This document shows, piece after piece, positions 28,515-38,845 of a stretch of 64,000 bases of DNA. How positions within the stretch are numbered: the stretch's first letter is position 1; each line of letters begins with the position of its first letter. The stretch covers positions 1,795,501-1,859,500 of the forward strand of contig NZ_CP026692.1 in assembly GCF_002949795.1 (NCBI RefSeq), in the 5' to 3' direction. This DNA is from Nostoc sp. 'Lobaria pulmonaria (5183) cyanobiont'. Its GTDB lineage: Bacteria; Cyanobacteriota; Cyanobacteriia; Cyanobacteriales; Nostocaceae. Below the pieces are notes generated by a model. The model searched no databases. It saw nothing but the letters and a program-made list of their open reading frames with translations, and was not told the origin of the DNA. Position numbers and translations under genes: made by a program.

Positions 28515-29399
28515 CTAGATTAAACTAAGTTCTTTTAGAACTGCTTCTAACTTTTGACTGACTTCTAAATCAGCTTCACATAGCGGCGGACGAGTTGAAC
28601 CAACCTCCCAACCTTGAAGTTTCAGTGCTTTTTTCACTGGAATGGGATTTGAAGTGAGAAATAGAGCTTTAAACAACGGGAACAGTTGGAGATGAATGTC
28701 GCTTGCTACCTCAATTTTTCCCGCACCAAAAGCTTGAATCATCTGCTGTAGTTGGTTTCCTACCAGATGAGAAGCCACACTTACCACACCTTTTGCCCCG
28801 ATCGCTAACAAGGGCAAAGTCATGTAATCATCACCAGAATAGATGTAGAATTCTTTTGGTGTCAAGCGACGAATTTCGCTTGCCTGATGTATATTACCAG
28901 TGGATTCTTTAATCCCGACAATATTGCTAACCTCAGCTAACCGGGCAACTGTTTCTGGCTGAAGGTTTTGTCCGGTACGACCGGGGACATTATATAACAA
29001 CAACGGTAAGTCGGGACAGGCCTGTGCTATTGCCTTAAAGTGCGCTTCCAGTCCCGCTTGCGGCGGTTTGTTGTAATAAGGAACAACTTGTAAGGAACCA
29101 TGTACTCCTATCTTAGACGCTTTTTGGGTGGCTGCGATCGCTTCTTTGGTGGAATTCGATCCGCAACCTGCGATTACCTTGGCTTTTCCGGCCACGGACT
29201 GCAATACCTCGACAAACAACTGGTATTCTTCATCCCAACTTAGCGTCGGGGATTCTCCGGTTGTGCCGCACATCACCAATGTATCTGTACCGTTGTTAGC
29301 TAGATGCGCCGCCAGTTCTGCCGCTACATCATAGTTGACACTACCATCTGCTTTAAATGGCGTAATCATAGCGGTTAAAACATTGCCAAAATCTCCCAC
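28515..29399 (-). CDS. dapA: 4-hydroxy-tetrahydrodipicolinate synthase
   Basis: A 294-residue class I aldolase-type enzyme condensing pyruvate with aspartate semialdehyde, the first committed step to diaminopimelate and lysine. Visible are [11 protein letters not shown], the Tyr in [10 protein letters not shown] and the Schiff-base Lys in GIKESTG. It follows asd, whose product is its substrate, after a repeat-filled gap. The start is GTG 29399. Confidence 0.97.
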   Translation of the reverse strand: MGDFGNVLTAMITPFKADGSVNYDVAAELAAHLANNGTDTLVMCGTTGESPTLSWDEEYQLFVEVLQSVAGKAKVIAGCGSNSTKEAIAATQKASKIGVHGSLQVVPYYNKPPQAGLEAHFKAIAQACPDLPLLLYNVPGRTGQNLQPETVARLAEVSNIVGIKESTGNIHQASEIRRLTPKEFYIYSGDDYMTLPLLAIGAKGVVSVASHLVGNQLQQMIQAFGAGKIEVASDIHLQLFPLFKALFLTSNPIPVKKALKLQGWEVGSTRPPLCEADLEVSQKLEAVLKELSLI

Positions 29400-29479
29400 C
29401 CTTTTTTCACTCCTGATTACCCATGTTTTTATATCTTGGTGGTTCTCTATTGTAATAACCTATCTGCAAATTGCTTTCA

Positions 29480-29553
29480 AGTGTCATTTTTCCTTTGTCA
29501 TTTGTTCTTTGTCACTTTCCCAATGACCAATGACTAATGACTAATAGCTAATG
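29480..29553. repeat. dispersed repeat between asd and dapA, entering the asd 3' end
   Basis: CCTTTGTCATTTGTTCTTTG and AATGACCAATGACTAATGAC units are inverted to one another. The asd gene stops within this block: its last codons (LAISH-stop) are the ATTAGTCATTAG part of the repeat. Same family as 1864-1950, 35299-35395, 39600-39665 and 44196-44284. Confidence 0.75.
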
Positions 29554-30571
29554 GTTTGAGTAGATTTTTCTCTACTAATAACTCGGCGATTTGTACTGCA
29601 TTCAATGCTGCACCTTTGCGAATTTGGTCGCCACATAACCATAATTCCAAGCCATATGGATGAGAAATATCCTGGCGAATTCTTCCCACTAAAACTTCAT
29701 CTCGACCGGTTGCTTCTATTGGCATTGGAAAATGATTCGCTCTCCAATCTTCTACCAATTTTACTCCAGGGGAGGAATTTAAAATTTCTCTGGCTTCCTT
29801 CGCACTAAAGGGAGTCTCAAATTCTAAATTAATGGCTTCTGAGTGAGCGCGGAGTACGGGAACCCGTATACAGGTTGCAGTGATTCTGATTTGCTGCGTA
29901 CCAAATATTTTTCGGGTTTCGTTGACCATTTTCATTTCTTCCTCACAATAACCCAAATCGTTTAATGGGGAGTTATGCGGGAATAAATTAAATGCCAATG
30001 GGTAAGGCAATATTTCGGCAATCGCTGGCTGTCCTTGTAGTATAGCGCTTGTTTGGGTTTTGACTTCTGCCATTGCCCTAGCCCCAGCACCACTAGCAGA
30101 TTGGTAGGTTGCAGCAACGATGCGTTGCACGGGTTTAACTTTATGCAATGGCCAGACTGCCACAGCCATCAAAATCGTTGTGCAGTTGGGGTTAGCGATA
30201 ATGCCTTGGTGATTCGCTGCGGCTTGGGGATTTACCTCTGGTACTACTAAGGGAACTTCCGGGTTCATCCGAAAGGCACTGGAGTTGTCAATTACCACTG
30301 CGCCTTTTTCCACAGCAACTGCTGCCCAAGTTTTGGATGTGGAACCACCTGCACTAGCTAGTACTATATCGACATTTTCAAAGGCGCGATCGCTCACTGA
30401 TTCTATTGGTATATTTTCACCTTTAAACCGCAGCGATCGCCCAACACTCCGCTCTGATGCCAATAACTTCAAATTAGCGACCGGAAAATTACGACTTTCT
30501 AATAATTCCAGCAACTCTGTGCCCACTGCACCAGTTGCTCCTAAAATAGCTAAACGATAGGATTTCGACAA
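29534..30571 (-). CDS. asd: aspartate-semialdehyde dehydrogenase
   Basis: A 345-residue NADPH enzyme reducing aspartyl phosphate to the semialdehyde that feeds dapA and threonine/methionine synthesis. It shows the nucleotide-binding LAILGATGAVG, the catalytic Cys in IANPNCTTI, YQSASGAGARAM and the His region RVPVLRAHSEA. I set the start at TTG 30571 (TTG-TCG-AAA, SKSYRLAILG) because AAAGGAGG at 30580-30587 is eight bases upstream; an earlier in-frame TTG at 30619 has no such site. The C-terminal residues come from a dispersed repeat. Confidence 0.95.
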   Translation of the reverse strand: MSKSYRLAILGATGAVGTELLELLESRNFPVANLKLLASERSVGRSLRFKGENIPIESVSDRAFENVDIVLASAGGSTSKTWAAVAVEKGAVVIDNSSAFRMNPEVPLVVPEVNPQAAANHQGIIANPNCTTILMAVAVWPLHKVKPVQRIVAATYQSASGAGARAMAEVKTQTSAILQGQPAIAEILPYPLAFNLFPHNSPLNDLGYCEEEMKMVNETRKIFGTQQIRITATCIRVPVLRAHSEAINLEFETPFSAKEAREILNSSPGVKLVEDWRANHFPMPIEATGRDEVLVGRIRQDISHPYGLELWLCGDQIRKGAALNAVQIAELLVEKNLLKPLAISH

Positions 30572-30579
30572 ACTTGTTT

Positions 30580-30587
30580 CCTCCTTT
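30580..30587 (-). promoter_or_regulatory. ribosome binding site fixing the asd TTG start
   Basis: On the minus strand this reads AAAGGAGG, a near-perfect anti-Shine-Dalgarno match, with eight bases before TTG 30571. Confidence 0.8.
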
Positions 30588-31483
30588 AAGAGACTTAAAT
30601 CTGCAATTTTTTGGAACAATTGACAATTTAGTTATATTTAAATAGCGATCGCGGTCTAGAAATACATTTTTAATAGGTTTATATTTTTCTTTAACTTAGT
30701 CTATCTTTATATATTTAATACATTTTTTTGTTTTTTTTGTTTGTTTAATAAGTTAAGTGATGTTGCATTTTAAAATAACGGTGATTTATCTTTTTCATCG
30801 ATTTTAACTATAACTCTATATTATACAACAAACCGCCATTGAGCAGAAGAACGGAGATATATCTGCACTTAGGCGTTTCACTAAGCATCCTACCTGTAAA
30901 GAAACAAATGTATTGATTGCAAACTTAGTAACCAAGATGATGAATATACTAGGATATAAATGCATAAAGTCAGCCCAACTTAAAATTGAGCCATGCGCTT
31001 TCGTACCACACACAACTACACACAACTTAATAATATCTAGATAATAGCTAGACTGAATACTATAACTTTAACCTGGGGGTACTAACCACTCTTTGAGAAC
31101 CAGGATATCACGGTGTTAGCCCACTGAATAATTAATTCCCAAGTTTTAGAGTGAGTCGGTAGTGAAGAAAGTAATAGGGTACAGGTTACAGGCTAGAGGT
31201 GACAAGGTACAGGTTACAGATTTATTCCCTATCACCTGTAACCTCTCCCCTAATCCCAATGCCCCATTAACCAAATTGTTATGAAGGTAAAATGTCAAGT
31301 CCTTGATAATTGGCAGTAAACTGGATCTTTGCCCCAGGACAAATATCCATTCTTGGATGTTACAAGACCTTTTGGCAAACTCCCATTACCCCTAAGAGAC
31401 ATCAAACCATAAACGCAAACAATTATTTTATTGCGTTTTGTGTGTACTCGGAGTATAAAATACCAGAAAACTAGAGACGAAGC
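30588..31483. other. long intergenic region with one start-less open frame
   Basis: About 900 AT-rich bases holding the divergent promoters of asd and tig. On the plus strand about 30811-31039 is open and reads like protein (DISALRRFTKHPTC, LIANLVTKMMNILGY), but a stop precedes it and no proper start or ribosome binding site is visible; it may be a gene remnant. An inverted repeat (TACAGGTTACAGGCTAGAGG / CCTGTAACCTCTCC) lies at about 31178-31248. Confidence 0.4.
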
Positions 31484-32923
31484 ATGAAAGTCACCCAGGA
31501 AAAACTTCCCGCCAGCCAAATTGGCCTGGAAATAGAGATTACGCCGGAAATTACCAAGCAAACTTACGAACAGGTCATTAAAAACTTAGCGAGTACTGCC
31601 AATATTCCTGGGTTTCGTAAAGGCAAAGTGCCTCGGCCGATATTGCTACAACGGCTGGGTACAACTCGAATCAAAGCAGCGGCGCTGGAAGAACTAATTC
31701 AAGATGGCATTGAGCAAGCAGTCAAACAAGAAGCCATCCCAGCAATCGGTCAGCCGCAATTGCGCTCCTCTTTTGAGGATCTGATTAATAATTATGAACC
31801 TGGAAAACCTCTGACGATTTCGGCTGCTGTGGATGTAGAACCAGAAGTGAATCTAGTGCAGTACACTGATTTCCAAGCCAAGGCTGAAGAAGTCAAGTTA
31901 GATCCAGAGCGAGTGGAGAATACGCTCGATAAGGAACGTCAAGAATTGGCGACATTGATTCCTGTAGAAGGACGTGCAGCCCAAATCGGCGATATTGCGG
32001 TAGTCGATTTTAAAGGTTCATTCGCCAGAGTTGAGGGCGAGGACGAAATAGCTGAACTAGAACCGATTCCCGGAGCCGAAGCAACTGATTTTCAAGTTGA
32101 GTTGCAGGAAGATAAGTTTATTCCAGGCTTTATTTCGGGAATAGTGGGGATGAATCCTGAAGAAACTAAAGAAATTGCGGCGCAGTTCCCAGATCCGTAT
32201 GCTAATGAAGATTTAGCTGGAAAAGCGGCAACTTTCACCGTAACGCTCAAAGAAATCAAAGAAAAGGAGCTACCAGAAGTAAATGACGATTTCGCCCAAG
32301 AAATCAGCGATTTTGAAACCTTAGAGGAGTTACGCGCTTCTTTGGTAGAGCGATATCAAAAAGAGGCAGACGACAAAACAAAAACAAATAAGCAGGAAGC
32401 CTTGTTAACGGAACTGCTCAAGCACGTAGAAGTTGACTTACCGGCAACTTTAATTGAGCAAGAAGTGGACGCAATGCTAACGCAAACAGCAATCCGGCTG
32501 TCTCAGCAGGGATTGGATGTGAAAAAGTTGTTTACTCAAGATATTATTGGGCAATTGCGGGAGCGATCGCGTACTGAAGCAATTGAACGCATCAAACGCT
32601 CCTTATCCTTGCGGGAAATCGGGAAACGCGAATCTATCGAGGTAACACCAGAAGAAATCGCAGCCAGAGTCACAGAACTTTTGGAGCAATACTCAGAGGA
32701 ACAGGACGTTGATGAAGATAAACTACGCTCAATCGTGGAAAACGAACTGTTAACCGAAAAAATCATCGATTGGCTCTTAGAACACTCATCGGTTGAACTT
32801 GTACCCGAAGGTTCTTTGAGTCCTGCGGAGGAAACAGAAGACGCAGAATCAGATGCTGATGGTGATGCACCTCAGACTGAGGAAGGAAACAGCGAAACTT
32901 CTACAGAAGTTACAGAAGGATAA
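31484..32923 (+). CDS. tig: trigger factor
   Basis: A 479-residue ribosome-associated chaperone and prolyl isomerase. The ribosome-binding signature is GFRKGKVPR near residue 44. A PPIase FKBP-like domain follows (GDIAVVDFKGSF, FIPGFISGIVGM), then the helical C-terminal arms, and an acidic tail (AEETEDAESDADGDAP). The length fits cyanobacterial trigger factors. It is first in a tig-clpP-clpX group, a common arrangement linking folding and degradation. Confidence 0.97.
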   Translation: MKVTQEKLPASQIGLEIEITPEITKQTYEQVIKNLASTANIPGFRKGKVPRPILLQRLGTTRIKAAALEELIQDGIEQAVKQEAIPAIGQPQLRSSFEDLINNYEPGKPLTISAAVDVEPEVNLVQYTDFQAKAEEVKLDPERVENTLDKERQELATLIPVEGRAAQIGDIAVVDFKGSFARVEGEDEIAELEPIPGAEATDFQVELQEDKFIPGFISGIVGMNPEETKEIAAQFPDPYANEDLAGKAATFTVTLKEIKEKELPEVNDDFAQEISDFETLEELRASLVERYQKEADDKTKTNKQEALLTELLKHVEVDLPATLIEQEVDAMLTQTAIRLSQQGLDVKKLFTQDIIGQLRERSRTEAIERIKRSLSLREIGKRESIEVTPEEIAARVTELLEQYSEEQDVDEDKLRSIVENELLTEKIIDWLLEHSSVELVPEGSLSPAEETEDAESDADGDAPQTEEGNSETSTEVTEG

Positions 32924-33249
32924 TAAAAAATCCCACAGCCATGAGTTCACCAGTTCTGAGTTAAAGTTCTGGTGAAATGGGTAAGCTAAGGGAGATGAGA
33001 AATTAGAGGGAGAAATAACCAATGCCCCATGCCCCATAACTCAGGGATGAAGTCAAAAAGAATTAAAGAATTAATGAATTTTCGGCAAATAGTGACACCT
33101 CTTATCACTTGAGCTTGATACTGTGTTACACGAGAGGAAATGATATGAGGCATAATGGTTAACACGTAGCTTACAAAAATTCCATTCGTTGAAAAGGCAG
33201 CATCCGCTGCTGAAACATTTGTCCTAAATTATCGTCAAAGAAAGCTTGT
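32924..33249. other. tig-clpP intergenic region
   Basis: Contains a hairpin TTCACCAG...CTGGTGAA at 32946-32976 without a T run, and a GATGTGGG-free AT-rich stretch before clpP. A separate clpP promoter is likely here because the gap is long. No gene-like frame. Confidence 0.35.
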
Positions 33250-33948
33250 ATGCTTGAATCGCAGTCGGGAAATTCCCCAATCAGCAACTTAAGTCGAATA
33301 AACATTAACTCCCAGTTAAGCAGCCCTAGCAACATCGTACCGATGGTAATAGAGCAATCTGGCATGGGAGAAAGAGCTTTCGACATCTACTCCCGCTTGC
33401 TGCGAGAGCGGATTATCTTTTTAGGAACGCCAATAGACGATGCCGTAGCCAACTCAATTGTGGCTCAGTTGTTATTCCTAGACGCTGAAGACTCAGAAAA
33501 AGACATCCAACTGTATGTTAATTCTCCTGGCGGCTCCGTCTACGCAGGGATGGCAATCTATGATACAATACAGCAAATTCGCCCTGATGTTGTTACAATC
33601 TGTTTTGGATTAGCCGCGAGCATGGGGGCATTTTTGTTGACAGCAGGAGCTGCCGGTAAGCGAATGTCTCTGCCCGACTCCCGGATTATGATTCACCAAC
33701 CACTTGGTGGCGCTCAAGGTCAAGCCATTGACATAGAAATTCAAGCCAGAGAAATTCTTTACGTTAAGGCTAAGTTGAATCAGTTAATGGCTCACCATAC
33801 TGGTCAACCCTTAGAAAGAATTGAAGCAGATACTGAGCGCGACTTTTTTATGTCGGCAGAAGAGGCAAAAAACTACGGTTTGATTGATCAAGTCATTTCC
33901 AGGCAAAATCTTCCCGTAGCAGGGGAAAACGTCACCATTCTGAAATAA
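33250..33948 (+). CDS. clpP: ATP-dependent Clp protease proteolytic subunit
   Basis: A 232-residue ClpP. The catalytic triad is Ser124 (GLAASMGAF), His149 (IMIHQPLGG) and Asp194 (IEADTERD). The family fold usually begins at [19 protein letters not shown], so the first 31 residues are an extension; ATG 33250 has AAAGAAAG upstream, while ATG 33343 has no ribosome binding site. Either may be used, since ClpP is often processed. It lies nine bases before clpX, its ATPase partner. Confidence 0.95.
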   Translation: MLESQSGNSPISNLSRININSQLSSPSNIVPMVIEQSGMGERAFDIYSRLLRERIIFLGTPIDDAVANSIVAQLLFLDAEDSEKDIQLYVNSPGGSVYAGMAIYDTIQQIRPDVVTICFGLAASMGAFLLTAGAAGKRMSLPDSRIMIHQPLGGAQGQAIDIEIQAREILYVKAKLNQLMAHHTGQPLERIEADTERDFFMSAEEAKNYGLIDQVISRQNLPVAGENVTILK

Positions 33949-33957
33949 GAGGCTGGT

Positions 33958-35298
33958 ATGTCTAAGTACGACTCCCATTTAAAATGTTCATTTTGTGGCA
34001 AGTCCCAAGAGCAGGTGCGTAAATTAATCGCAGGGCCGGGAGTCTACATCTGCGATGAATGCGTTGACTTGTGTAATGAAATACTAGACGAGGAGTTACT
34101 CGATACTAATGGTGCGGCAGCACAACCAGCACCAAGAGCAGAGCCACCTGAAAAACGGCGTACCCACTCTGCTAGTATTTCGTTTAATCAAATACCCAAG
34201 CCAAGAGAGATTAAAAAGTATCTAGACGAACACGTCATTGGCCAGGACGAAGCAAAGAAAGTTCTGTCAGTAGCTGTTTACAATCACTACAAGCGGCTGG
34301 CAGTTATTCAGTCTAAAGCCAGTGGCAAACCTGGGTCGGATGATGCAATAGAACTGCAAAAATCCAATATCTTGTTAATTGGCCCGACTGGTTGTGGCAA
34401 AACTCTCTTAGCGCAAACCCTAGCGAAAATCTTGGATGTACCTTTTGCCGTAGCCGATGCGACGACGCTGACAGAAGCAGGGTATGTGGGCGAAGATGTG
34501 GAAAATATCTTGCTGCGACTGTTGCAGGTGGCAGATTTGGATATAGAGGAAGCGCAACGGGGAATTATTTACATTGACGAAATTGACAAAATTGCTCGTA
34601 AGAGCGAGAACACGTCAATTACCCGTGATGTTTCTGGCGAAGGCGTGCAGCAAGCCTTGCTGAAAATGTTAGAGGGAACGATCGCCAATGTACCACCCCA
34701 AGGAGGGCGCAAGCATCCTTATCAAGACTGTATCCAAATTGATACAAGTAATATTTTGTTCGTCTGTGGTGGTGCCTTCGTAGGCTTAGAAAAGATTGTA
34801 GATCAGAGAGTTGGCAAAAAAGCAATCGGCTTTGTGCAACCGGGAGAAGGGCAATCGAAGGAGAAACGAGCAGCAGACACTCTTCGCCATCTAGAACCGG
34901 ATGATTTAGTAAAATTTGGCCTGATTCCAGAATTTATTGGGCGGATGCCAATGGTAGCAGTAGTAGATCCGCTAGATGAAGAAGCGCTGATGGCGATTCT
35001 CACCCAACCACGCAGCGCCTTAGTCAAGCAGTATCAAAAGCTGCTGAAGATGGATAATGTCCAATTAGATTTTAAAGCAGATGCTTTACGAGCGATCGCT
35101 CAAGAAGCTTACCGCCGTAAAACTGGTGCCAGAGCATTACGGGGTATTGTCGAAGAATTGATGTTGGATGTAATGTATGAGTTACCATCCCGTAAGGATG
35201 TGACACGCTGTACAGTAACACGGGAGATGGTCGAGAAGCGATCGACTGCTGAACTGATAGTACATCCATCTTCACTACCGAAGCCAGAATCAGCTTAA
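33958..35298 (+). CDS. clpX: ClpX unfoldase
   Basis: A 446-residue AAA+ ATPase that unfolds substrates for ClpP. The N-terminal zinc domain has Cys10, Cys13, Cys32 and Cys35. Walker A is GPTGCGKT, Walker [12 protein letters not shown], and the pore and ClpP-binding IGF-type loop region is [10 protein letters not shown]. The C-terminal part includes [13 protein letters not shown]. It is co-transcribed with clpP; a repeat block follows the stop. Confidence 0.98.
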   Translation: MSKYDSHLKCSFCGKSQEQVRKLIAGPGVYICDECVDLCNEILDEELLDTNGAAAQPAPRAEPPEKRRTHSASISFNQIPKPREIKKYLDEHVIGQDEAKKVLSVAVYNHYKRLAVIQSKASGKPGSDDAIELQKSNILLIGPTGCGKTLLAQTLAKILDVPFAVADATTLTEAGYVGEDVENILLRLLQVADLDIEEAQRGIIYIDEIDKIARKSENTSITRDVSGEGVQQALLKMLEGTIANVPPQGGRKHPYQDCIQIDTSNILFVCGGAFVGLEKIVDQRVGKKAIGFVQPGEGQSKEKRAADTLRHLEPDDLVKFGLIPEFIGRMPMVAVVDPLDEEALMAILTQPRSALVKQYQKLLKMDNVQLDFKADALRAIAQEAYRRKTGARALRGIVEELMLDVMYELPSRKDVTRCTVTREMVEKRSTAELIVHPSSLPKPESA

Positions 35299-35395
35299 TA
35301 GTCATTAGTCATTGGTCATTAGTCATTGGTCAAAAAATAAGGAATAATAACCATGTACTAGGGACTAATGACAACTGATAAAGGACAAATGACTA
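35299..35395 (+). repeat. dispersed repeat leading into the hydrolase start
   Basis: ATAGTCATTAGTCATTGG units, then GGACAAATGACTAATGCC; the last ATG of the repeat is the start codon of the next gene. The two ends are complementary and can fold. Confidence 0.75.
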
Positions 35396-36316
35396 ATGCC
35401 TTATATTAATGTTCGTGGCGTTGAGCATTACTACGAATGGGTGAAAAAACCATCCAGTTCTTTGGTAAAACCAGTAATGGTTTTCCTACACGGTTGGGCT
35501 GGTTCAGCTAGGTATTGGCAAAATACTGCTGATGCTTTATCGGAGCAATTTGATTGTTTACTCTACGATTTGCGAGGATTTGGCCGTTCTCGTGGGAAGC
35601 CAACCATCGCCCAAGCAAGTGAAGCTGTTGCTGAATCTGAGTCCCCAAAGGAAGAATCAGAGGCAATGAGAGAGCTAACCTATGAATTAGAGGAATACGC
35701 TGATGATTTGGCAGCTTTGCTAGATGGGTTACATATTCAGCGTGTTTATATCAATGCTCATTCAATGGGTGCGTCTGTTGCCACTTTATTTTTTAACCGC
35801 TATCCCGAACGAGTAGAACGAGGAATTTTAACTTGTAGCGGTATTTTTGAGTACGATGAAAAATCCTTTAGTGCCTTTCATAAATTTGGTGGCTATGTAG
35901 TTAAATTCCGTCCCAAATGGTTAAGCAAAATTCCATTTGTTGACCGGATGTTTATGGCAAGATTTTTGCATAGTTCCATACCACATTCTGAGCGGCAAGC
36001 TTTTTTAGAAGATTTTCTCGAAGCAGATTACGATGCAGCGATAGGGACAATTTTTACTTCAGTCAGTAAGGCTCAAGCTGAAGTGATGCCCCTTGAGTTT
36101 GCCAAGCTGACAGTACCAACTCTACTGGTGGCGGGGGAGTATGACAAGATTATTCCAGCCGAGATGGGGCGTCAAGCAGCTGCACTAAGTGACAAAGTGG
36201 AATTTGTGATGATTCCCAATACAGCGCATTTCCCAATGTTGGAAGATGTACCAACTTATCTGCAACGGGTACAAGAGTTTTTGCAAATTAAGACGCCAAA
36301 ACCACAAGTCGGATAA
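35396..36316 (+). CDS. alpha/beta hydrolase
   Basis: A 306-residue alpha/beta hydrolase. The oxyanion-hole segment is VMFLHGWAGSARYW, the nucleophile elbow NAHSMGASVA (Ser), the acid VAGEYDKIIP (Asp) and the His NTAHFPMLE. An insertion rich in Glu/Ser (SEAVAESESPKEESEAM) lies before the nucleophile. The substrate is unknown. The start ATG 35396 is immediately preceded by repeat DNA, so no standard ribosome binding site is present; GGACAAATGACTA is the nearest purine-rich stretch. Confidence 0.85.
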   Translation: MPYINVRGVEHYYEWVKKPSSSLVKPVMVFLHGWAGSARYWQNTADALSEQFDCLLYDLRGFGRSRGKPTIAQASEAVAESESPKEESEAMRELTYELEEYADDLAALLDGLHIQRVYINAHSMGASVATLFFNRYPERVERGILTCSGIFEYDEKSFSAFHKFGGYVVKFRPKWLSKIPFVDRMFMARFLHSSIPHSERQAFLEDFLEADYDAAIGTIFTSVSKAQAEVMPLEFAKLTVPTLLVAGEYDKIIPAEMGRQAAALSDKVEFVMIPNTAHFPMLEDVPTYLQRVQEFLQIKTPKPQVG

Positions 36317-36330
36317 CTGATAGCGGTTTT

Positions 36331-37527
36331 TTAAACAGTTAAGTGTACCTGTGTGATACCTTGACGCATTTCATATTGTCGCTTTAACCAAGACTTTTGA
36401 ATTATTTTACGGAGCAAGGGAGCAAGTTGAATCAACAGCGAACGCAGCAGTGCATTTTTTCGCAGTAGTTCGCCTTGTTTAGCTTCCTCTAGCTGGAGTT
36501 GCTGGGCGCGGATAATTTCTGGCTCACGTTCTGCTTGGATATGCGATAATGCCATGTCAATATCCTGGTGTCCAGTTTCTTTGTGCAACAACGGCACAAG
36601 ATGATTAGCGGCGACAATCACATCACGTAATGCGAGATTAATTCCTTGAGCGCGAACAGGAGACATTGGGTGTGCAGCGTCACCTAGAAGCAGTACCCCT
36701 GGTGCGTGCCATTGGGGACAATAACCAACCACAACAGAAAGCCGAATCGGGGATTCGATGGTATCTGCATGATTACGGAAATGCTCTGCTAGCCATGAAG
36801 GTGATAGTGAGGCAAAAATCTCTGCCCAGTTGGTTTGTTTCCAGTCACTGTTTTCGGTTGCCGACATTATCCAAGCCAGATGCAATTTTCCTGACTCTGC
36901 TCCGTGAAAGATGCTAAATGCGCGATCGCCATTTAAAATAATACGAAACACATTATTTTTTGTAAACTCAGGGCTGGCGGCAAGTTTAAACCAAAGAATA
37001 TCAATATTTTTAGGCTGGCGTAGCAATTCCAATCCTACACGTTGTCGCACAAGGGAATTTCGACCATCTGCCCCAATCACTAACTCAGCAGCAAATTCTC
37101 TCCCATCGCTCAGTACTACACCTGCGACACGTTGATTACTCCACAGCAAATCCTTGACAGGAACACCCTGGATAAATTCAAACCCATCATTGGTTTGAGC
37201 TTCCGAAATCAGTGCTTTGAGCAGTGGTGGTTGTGAAACCAGTGTACAGGGTCGAGTTGCCCCCATTGGTTCATCAACTCGAAACAACTGCTTGTCCCCG
37301 ATAATGAATTCCCACGCGTCAAGTTGTCGATGGGGAATATGCTCTAACAAGGCCGATAGACCCATTTGCTCTAAAGCATCTAAGCCACTGGGCATTAATC
37401 CTTCACCGCGAAATACACGATGAAAGTCTTTTGCTGCTTCAATTAAAGTTACAGCAATACCACGTTTTACAAGGAGCAGGGCAAGGGTTACACCTGTTGG
37501 GCCTGCACCCACAATCACAATCTGCAC
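36331..37527 (-). CDS. FAD-dependent monooxygenase
   Basis: A 398-residue flavoprotein hydroxylase of the PHBH/UbiH type. It has the dinucleotide site IVIVGAGPTGVTLALLL, the ELVIGADGRNSLVR motif, and GDAAHPMSPVRAQG, where FAD ribityl contacts sit. The substrate is not known; it could act on a lipid quinone or an aromatic. The start is GTG 37527, with GGAGGG about ten bases upstream; the ATG inside that region is closed at once by a stop. It lies near, but is not clearly in an operon with, the GntR gene upstream. Confidence 0.88.
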   Translation of the reverse strand: MQIVIVGAGPTGVTLALLLVKRGIAVTLIEAAKDFHRVFRGEGLMPSGLDALEQMGLSALLEHIPHRQLDAWEFIIGDKQLFRVDEPMGATRPCTLVSQPPLLKALISEAQTNDGFEFIQGVPVKDLLWSNQRVAGVVLSDGREFAAELVIGADGRNSLVRQRVGLELLRQPKNIDILWFKLAASPEFTKNNVFRIILNGDRAFSIFHGAESGKLHLAWIMSATENSDWKQTNWAEIFASLSPSWLAEHFRNHADTIESPIRLSVVVGYCPQWHAPGVLLLGDAAHPMSPVRAQGINLALRDVIVAANHLVPLLHKETGHQDIDMALSHIQAEREPEIIRAQQLQLEEAKQGELLRKNALLRSLLIQLAPLLRKIIQKSWLKRQYEMRQGITQVHLTV

Positions 37528-37584
37528 TATCCCATCCCTCCTGTATCAGTTGCTCTCAAAGATGTTGGTAGAATTATCTTGAGA

Positions 37585-38568
37585 TTAACTTAAACCCAGT
37601 TCTCGTTTTAGCAAGTTAATCGAGTTAGCGCCGATATAATTTTCAACCTTAATCAGCTTTGGTGGACGAATAATATCTTCATCAGATGCTTGCACGGCTG
37701 CTTGCACTGCTGCAAAACTGGCTTGGTCGCTAATGATTACCTCAGCCCGCTTAACCATAGCCTGAAGTTTATAGGCATCTTTTGGTTGCGAAGTCATCAC
37801 CAGTAGTTCATCACCTCGCAAACCGTGGAGGATGACTTCTGCGGCTCGTGCAATCCCGGAACTAAGGCTAACTATGCCTACACAGTTTTCTTTTGGTAAG
37901 GTTTTCAATAGGCTGAGTTCTTTGCTGTAGTCGTAGATATCCAGAGGAATCACCCGTGCAGCTTTTGGAGCTGCGATCGCTTCTACATTACTGATAAAAT
38001 ATCGACTTGTGACTACTGTCGCAGAAGTAGTTTTATCTAACACAGCTGTTAATTCTTCCATTGCTACCAACTGGACTGGGATTTTTAGCGAGCGTTCTAA
38101 TTCATACACCATCAACTCACCAGCACCCATGTCATAAGATGGAACTGCAACCAGTACCCGCGCACTACAACGCAAGCGCCAGTCAATTTCCGCTAAAAAT
38201 AGCTCTCTAGCTTGATTTAGCGAACATCCTTGCGAGAGCAACTCGTCAAGTGCTTGCTGGACAACTTGATAGGCATCAGGATTTTGCTTGAGAATTGGTG
38301 ATTGCAGCCTACTACCGCCCTCATGACCTTGGGCACGAACATAAATACCCGAACCAGCCATACTTTCAACAAATCCGTCTTCCTCCAGTTGACGGTAAAC
38401 TTTACTAATGGTATTACGGTGTAACCCCGTTTGCATTGCCAGCGCCCGTGTGCTTGGTAATTTGTAAGCTGGGGGATATTGCCGAGAAGCGATCGCAAAT
38501 CGGATTTGATTAAACAGCTGGGTTGATGCGGGAATTTCGCTGTCTGGCTGAATACGGAATTGAATCAT
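37585..38568 (-). CDS. GntR family transcriptional regulator
   Basis: A 327-residue regulator. The N-terminal ~75 residues are a winged helix-turn-helix of GntR type (QLFNQIRFAIASRQYPPAYK, LPSTRALAMQTGLHRNTISK, VYRQLEEDGFVESMAGSG). The remaining ~240 residues are an effector domain not of the aminotransferase (MocR) type; it contains RVLVAVPSYDMGAGELMVYEL and GIVSLSSGIARAAEVILHGL, suggesting a binding-protein-like fold. The start is ATG 38568, set by AGGAGG seven bases upstream. It may control the FAD monooxygenase next to it or the divergent dienelactone hydrolase. Confidence 0.85.
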   Translation of the reverse strand: MIQFRIQPDSEIPASTQLFNQIRFAIASRQYPPAYKLPSTRALAMQTGLHRNTISKVYRQLEEDGFVESMAGSGIYVRAQGHEGGSRLQSPILKQNPDAYQVVQQALDELLSQGCSLNQARELFLAEIDWRLRCSARVLVAVPSYDMGAGELMVYELERSLKIPVQLVAMEELTAVLDKTTSATVVTSRYFISNVEAIAAPKAARVIPLDIYDYSKELSLLKTLPKENCVGIVSLSSGIARAAEVILHGLRGDELLVMTSQPKDAYKLQAMVKRAEVIISDQASFAAVQAAVQASDEDIIRPPKLIKVENYIGANSINLLKRELGLS

Positions 38569-38845
38569 CACCAAACCTCCTGAATACTAAGTGCTAATGA
38601 GTGCTGAGTTTTGATTATTAAGTGTTGCTTTTATACTCAACACTTTTAACTCAGCCTTCCTTTTGTAACCAGCTACATTTGCTACATCTCAAATATGTTT
38701 ATTTACATATAAAGTTTTTCTGATACAAATTTCTAATGCGCTCACTATTGGTAATTGATAATTTAATTAGAAAAAAGCTGGGGATACTGGCATAGTTATA
38801 TCAAATAAACACACGGCTAATCACATAGCACTGGTAAAAATTATT

